From positions 1 through 38,214 of the forward strand of contig JAGOPM010000003.1 of the NCBI GenBank assembly GCA_017991975.1: DNA of 38,214 nucleotides, given 5' to 3'. A program made the translations under genes and the position numbers. Below, piece after piece: positions 34,591 to 38,214 of this stretch. Within the stretch, counting starts at the first letter, position 1, and each line of letters starts with the position of its first letter. Below the pieces are notes generated by a model. That model worked only from the letters and a program-made list of their open reading frames with translations. It was not told the origin of the DNA and ran no database searches. The DNA is from Candidatus Parcubacteria bacterium. Lineage in GTDB: Bacteria > Patescibacteriota > Minisyncoccia > Minisyncoccales > JAGOPM01.

Positions 34591-34771
34591 TATTATAGGT
34601 TATTTTTCCAAAAACAGTTGCTGAATTTGTTGAAACAGACCCTATTTTATCAGTTAATACTTCTGGGCTTGAAACTGCATTGGCAAACATAACTCCAAAA
34701 ACTGTTATTGCAGCAACAAGTAAAAGTATAGATATTATTTTTTTGCTTATTTTCATAAAATTTTTCACCAT
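34547..34771 (-). pseudogene. 5' fragment of gene B fused out of frame to B'
   Basis: The first 68 codons are nearly identical to the signal peptide and start of the first Fn3-like domain of B (M-V-K-N-F-M-K to V-D-F-W). The sequence then switches to B'-specific DNA and stops six codons later. The frame differs from the 553-residue B' body by one base. The promoter and leader of B were copied with it. Explanations are recombination between the modules, an assembly or sequencing error, or a frameshift-controlled gene; no convincing slippery site is seen. Confidence 0.75.
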
Positions 34772-34826
34772 AAGGTGTTTATTTATAAGGCTTTTTACAG
34801 GTTCATATTCCCTGTTTTGTGCTTAT

Positions 34827-34855
34827 ACCATATAAAAAACGCCTTGTTATGTCAA
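34827..34855 (-). promoter_or_regulatory. Promoter of the B' locus
   Basis: TTGACA (34850-34855), 17 bases and TATGGT (34827-34832) are present on the minus strand, identical in boxes and spacing to the B promoter. Confidence 0.68.
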
Positions 34856-34869
34856 TATCAGGCTTTTAT

Positions 34870-34903
34870 ATCAAAAAATCCCTAATCATAGGGATTTTTT
34901 GAT
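34870..34903 (-). terminator. Rho-independent terminator of gene A'
   Basis: A 14-bp stem (34870-34883 with 34890-34903) has a 6-base loop. It is the duplicate of the gene A terminator. Confidence 0.9.
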
Positions 34904-34918
34904 TTTTATAATTCAATT

Positions 34919-37900
34919 TTACTGTATTGGAACAAGTCTGCTTGAATAAAGTTTCCCTTGATAATCTTTATAGGAAACATTGAAAGAATTTATAGCGTTT
35001 ATTAAACTTCCTCCTGGCTTTATTCTGAATTTTACTAATAATGACCTAGATTCTCCAATTTTTAAATCTGGCAATCTCCAAATAGGATTTCCTAATGAAT
35101 CAATGTTGCCACTTGGTTGAGAAGATATAATTTCTATACCTGAAGGGATCTTGGCATTTATAGAAATATTACTACAAATCATTTTTGAATCATCAATTTT
35201 ATTTAATTTTCTGAATATATTCATCAACATATCTGATATTTTTTCTGGATTGGTAAAATAATAATAATTCCCCTCCTCTGAAGAGAGATGTTTCATAGAT
35301 TCTTGAGTTTCAAGCATAAGTTTATTTAAAGCAATCCTATTAAATTCAGCCGAGGCAGAATCAGGATAAATTTCAAAAGGTTGTTCAAGATAAGCTACAT
35401 AAATATTATCAATTAGATTAAGCGATTTTTGAGTTTCCACTAAACTGTTAATTTCTTTAAAAGCTACTTTATGTGAAACCGGTTCTCCTAATTTATTTCT
35501 GTTAGGTCCTCCATCAGAAAATATTATTATTGATTTTTTAGCATCAACTCTAGCATTTTTAAGCATAGCGAATCCAACTCCTAAACCTTTGAACATATTA
35601 GTATTCCCATGTGACTCTATTAGAGATTGATTAATATATGTATTATTAGAAACAAAATTTAGTGGCAAAACAATATTTGCTTCATCTGAAAAAACAACGA
35701 TTCCTATTCTATCATTTTTGTCCATAATCTTAACAAATTTCATCACAGCATTTCTCAAATATTCTACATTCGAACCCATTGATCCTGAAACATCCAAAAC
35801 CATAACTATATCGTCTTTGGTTTGTTGTTTTGCTATTTCCGACAGATTGCAAGTATATTCAAACTTATTTTCTGGTGGACATTCTTGGGCAGAATAATTA
35901 TATGTTCCCAAATTAAATTTCTGATCTCCATATTTCAAATAAGCTCCATTTAAAACATCATAATTCCCTGCTGGCGCAATCGAAATATCATAATCAATAT
36001 TCATACTATCACTAACTGTCAGATTTCCTCCAACATAGCATTTTATAGCTCCAAAATAAGCATAGCAACCATAGGAAAAAATATTTTTAGCCTTCCATTG
36101 ATTTTGAATAGGATTTACCAATTCTATTGTTTTATCGCATTTTGCGTCTTGGCGCACGCCTTCTGGAGCTTTGCAAAATATTTTATTATTTACTCTCACG
36201 ATTCCGCACATATCAGTTTCTTTTACAGAAGTTTGAACTTCTATAAAAGGCTTAGGACATTTCTTAACATCAACTTTAGTATCTGGCATATAAATCGGTC
36301 TGCTTGATTGCATAAATGACACCCTGGAAACATCTGTTGTTGATTGCAAACCTGTATGATTCTCATCAAACTCAATGTAATAAACTAAATCTTTTATATC
36401 TCCATCTTTCATCTTTTGATATCCAATATGGCAACTGATATTGCTTCCAGCAAAAACTCCTGTTGGCAAAATATAAGCATTGCAATCAGTTAATTGCGCG
36501 TCATTTTTATGATAATATTTTATTCCTTGAGGAAGATAATCATAAATAAACACTGAAGAGCAATATGCCCCACTGCCTTGTCTTGCATTGCATCTTATCC
36601 TTAAATTAACTTTTGCCATTTGGCAATCAATTGGCTCGACAGTTCTTTGAATATCATATTCTGAATTGCTTATGCATTGATTAATAGTGGTTTGTTTTAC
36701 GGGGATATTAATTCTTTTTCCGTTGTAAGCGATATGGGAATCTGAAGTATTTGGCGTTTGAGTCAATGCGCTTGAGCTAGTCTTGGCGCTATATTCTATA
36801 ATTATTTTTTCCTGATAATTCAAAGATCTGGAAAGCGGGAAAGAGAAATTCCTTTGATCAGCAACTGAGGCAGAAACTATCATGGAAGAAGGCGCAGTTA
36901 TATTAAATCTTCCAACTTTTACAGCATCATATCCAAATGTAGCGCTTAATTGTTCATTTATTGCAATCATTCCGCAACCGTTCTTGTTTTGGCAATCAAT
37001 TGTCATTTTTATTTTTGCTTCCTGGCAATTTTGGGAAGGATAAACATCTCTTGAGACTGTTAAATCTCCATTATTAGCGATTGTCTGTCCGCAATCTTGC
37101 ACTTGAGCTGAATAACCTCCATTTATTTTTATATAGTCAATATCGCCTGCATCATTTTTATGATAAATCAAATAATTAGAACTTGACCTATTCTTCCCTT
37201 CATTTTCATCAAAAAAGACCACAGGATTAGAAATTGGCAATTTATTGCCCTGAGTATCAACTTTCTTGCGCGCTAACAATTGAAAATCAACTGTTACTGA
37301 ATCTCCTGCGGCTAAAAGTCCTGTCGTGCAACTCACAGTTCCTGTAATATCAGCTTTGCAACTCGCTTTCTTTGTATCAGAAACTTTCAAACTTCCTGAA
37401 ACATATTGCCCGTTTTGGCTATATTGCTGAAATTCTGACCATCTGCATTTATTTTCAGTTTCACTACCATTACATCTTAAAGTAAGTTTTACTCCTACTT
37501 TCTCACAATCAAGAGGACTTATTTCTCTTGTTAGAGCTATCATTTGTTCTTTTTCCACGGCATCGGTTGGGGTGGTCGGAGTTGTTGGGATTACAGGTTC
37601 TTCTGGCTGGGTTGGAATTACAGGTTTTTTAATTGTTTCTAAATTATCTTTATTGCAATTTGTTGAAAAAGCAGCAAGAAATATTTTTCCAGCGACAGGA
37701 TTTTCGATAATCGGATACTCAACCATATTTTCTAGAATATCTTTGTGAGAATATCCGATTTCTTTTATAACGCCCTTGCTATCTTTGTATGAAATTTCAA
37801 AATCTCCAAATCCAATTCCTTGGCCAATTGAATTTATATCATTCCCAGAGCTTCCTTTGAATATACCTTTAATCACAAAATTCGCGCCTTCTCCTTTTTT

Positions 37901-38214
37901 ATCCACATCTCCTAAATTCCAAGATATTCCAGTGCCATCAGTTCCTTTATATGCATCTGAGTAAGCGGGCGCAAATTCATATTTCCCATTATGATTAAAT
38001 CTTATTGCCACATTCTGGCATGCTCCAACTGTTTTCTTTATATAAAAAGTATTTCTTTTAACAATGCTGTCGAAGTGCGATAAAAGTTTTGCTAGATCAG
38101 AAGATTCTGAAAAATTAGCCGAGGAATTAGCAACATTTATCATTAAACTTTTTGCAAAATTTCCGGCATTGGCTTTTATCAAATTTGTTTTTGCAAAATT
38201 ATATCCAATTGTAT
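34919..38214 (-). CDS. Partial giant secreted VWA protein (module gene A'), 5' end beyond window
   Basis: About 1098 codons are visible; the frame stays open to the window edge, so the N-terminus (by analogy with A, the signal peptide and most of the first VWA) is missing. Numbering from the methionine-like codon at 38182, residues 1-642 are homologous to A, including three C-x10-C repeats. At residue 643 the sequence switches to an unrelated C-terminus: a fourth C-x10-C-x11-C unit (659/670/682), then a VWA domain (about 788-985) with an intact MIDAS, D-V-S-G-S (797-801), Thr861 and D-G-G (890-892). A final DUF11-like beta domain ends the protein, with no membrane helix. It is secreted by inference from A. 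It precedes B' in the same order as A precedes B. Confidence 0.82.
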   Translation of the reverse strand, partial: TIGYNFAKTNLIKANAGNFAKSLMINVANSSANFSESSDLAKLLSHFDSIVKRNTFYIKKTVGACQNVAIRFNHNGKYEFAPAYSDAYKGTDGTGISWNLGDVDKKGEGANFVIKGIFKGSSGNDINSIGQGIGFGDFEISYKDSKGVIKEIGYSHKDILENMVEYPIIENPVAGKIFLAAFSTNCNKDNLETIKKPVIPTQPEEPVIPTTPTTPTDAVEKEQMIALTREISPLDCEKVGVKLTLRCNGSETENKCRWSEFQQYSQNGQYVSGSLKVSDTKKASCKADITGTVSCTTGLLAAGDSVTVDFQLLARKKVDTQGNKLPISNPVVFFDENEGKNRSSSNYLIYHKNDAGDIDYIKINGGYSAQVQDCGQTIANNGDLTVSRDVYPSQNCQEAKIKMTIDCQNKNGCGMIAINEQLSATFGYDAVKVGRFNITAPSSMIVSASVADQRNFSFPLSRSLNYQEKIIIEYSAKTSSSALTQTPNTSDSHIAYNGKRINIPVKQTTINQCISNSEYDIQRTVEPIDCQMAKVNLRIRCNARQGSGAYCSSVFIYDYLPQGIKYYHKNDAQLTDCNAYILPTGVFAGSNISCHIGYQKMKDGDIKDLVYYIEFDENHTGLQSTTDVSRVSFMQSSRPIYMPDTKVDVKKCPKPFIEVQTSVKETDMCGIVRVNNKIFCKAPEGVRQDAKCDKTIELVNPIQNQWKAKNIFSYGCYAYFGAIKCYVGGNLTVSDSMNIDYDISIAPAGNYDVLNGAYLKYGDQKFNLGTYNYSAQECPPENKFEYTCNLSEIAKQQTKDDIVMVLDVSGSMGSNVEYLRNAVMKFVKIMDKNDRIGIVVFSDEANIVLPLNFVSNNTYINQSLIESHGNTNMFKGLGVGFAMLKNARVDAKKSIIIFSDGGPNRNKLGEPVSHKVAFKEINSLVETQKSLNLIDNIYVAYLEQPFEIYPDSASAEFNRIALNKLMLETQESMKHLSSEEGNYYYFTNPEKISDMLMNIFRKLNKIDDSKMICSNISINAKIPSGIEIISSQPSGNIDSLGNPIWRLPDLKIGESRSLLVKFRIKPGGSLINAINSFNVSYKDYQGKLYSSRLVPIQ
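36137..37507 (-). repeat. Array of C-x10-C protein repeats in gene A'
   Basis: Cysteine triplets at residues 226/237/246, 386/397/403, 520/531/541 and 659/670/682 (from 38182) follow the same rule as in gene A. The fourth lies beyond the point where A and A' part, so the unit itself was exchanged or diverged. Confidence 0.8.
36257..38214 (-). repeat. 1958-bp repeat copy in gene A' (continues past window)
   Basis: This is the copy of 29859-31816. It runs to the edge of the window, so its full length is unknown. Confidence 0.93.

Larger units (their letters stand above)
34568..34903 (-). repeat. 336-bp repeat copy 2 (5' fragment, promoter, terminator of A')
   Basis: This is the copy of 27135-27470 at offset 7433. 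Its B-side boundary lies inside the coding region at 34568. Confidence 0.92.

Noticed and set aside
34547-34602. Programmed +1 frameshift joining the B-derived fragment to the B' body
   Set aside because: The overlap of the two frames has no convincing slippery codon. The TCC-TAA-T context allows a slip only with poor re-pairing. Recombination or sequence error is simpler.

Overview
This window looks like a chromosomal piece of a candidate phyla radiation (Patescibacteria, probably Parcubacteria-like) bacterium. The grounds are low GC, almost every gene on the minus strand, very compact spacing, start codons that mostly lack Shine-Dalgarno sequences, a shortened PheT, an enlarged ThyX-like protein, and a dense run of very large secreted proteins. 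The assignment is an inference from gene content; no rRNA or phylogenetic marker was tested. TGA is used as a normal stop (the dcd/thyX overlap), so the code appears standard. No gap between genes exceeds 300 bases. The longest are 438-628 (promoter and terminator), 6177-6353 (an inverted-repeat element), 32760-32928 (terminator and promoter with operator-like repeat) and 34772-34918 (promoter and terminator).

Region 1 (1-6353): a partial lipoprotein, an 881-residue membrane protein of DUF3352-like type, an HI0933/BaiN-type flavoprotein, and gatB. Region 2 (6354-11078): a nucleotide module. A divergent Dcd/dUTPase-family gene is followed upstream by a tightly overlapping operon, dcd - thyX-like - glyA - NYN-domain gene. 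Dcd makes dUTP, SHMT makes methylene-THF, and the ThyX-like protein would make dTMP from dUMP. Region 3 (11206-17494): information processing, with operons secE-nusG-rplK and pheS-pheT-gyrB, each with a good sigma70-type promoter.

Region 4 (17624-38214): about 20 kb of secreted or membrane-anchored surface proteins. A 1965-residue protein carries Cys-rich repeats, an exact 372-bp tandem repeat and several Kre9/KNH-like beta domains. After a small secreted protein comes a duplicated two-gene module, in transcription order A'-B'-A-B. The A proteins carry VWA domains plus a repeated C-x10-C unit. The B proteins carry Fn3-like repeats, a DUF11-like domain and a C-terminal membrane anchor. The A copies share about 2 kb of near-identical sequence that stops abruptly, after which they carry unrelated C-termini. 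The B' copy has a 5' end copied from B and joined out of frame. This duplicated, shuffling surface module is the best candidate for an undescribed system here: probably envelope proteins for contact with a host or neighbour cell, although that role is inference.

Rho-independent terminators and promoters alternate closely on the minus strand and in several places overlap each other.
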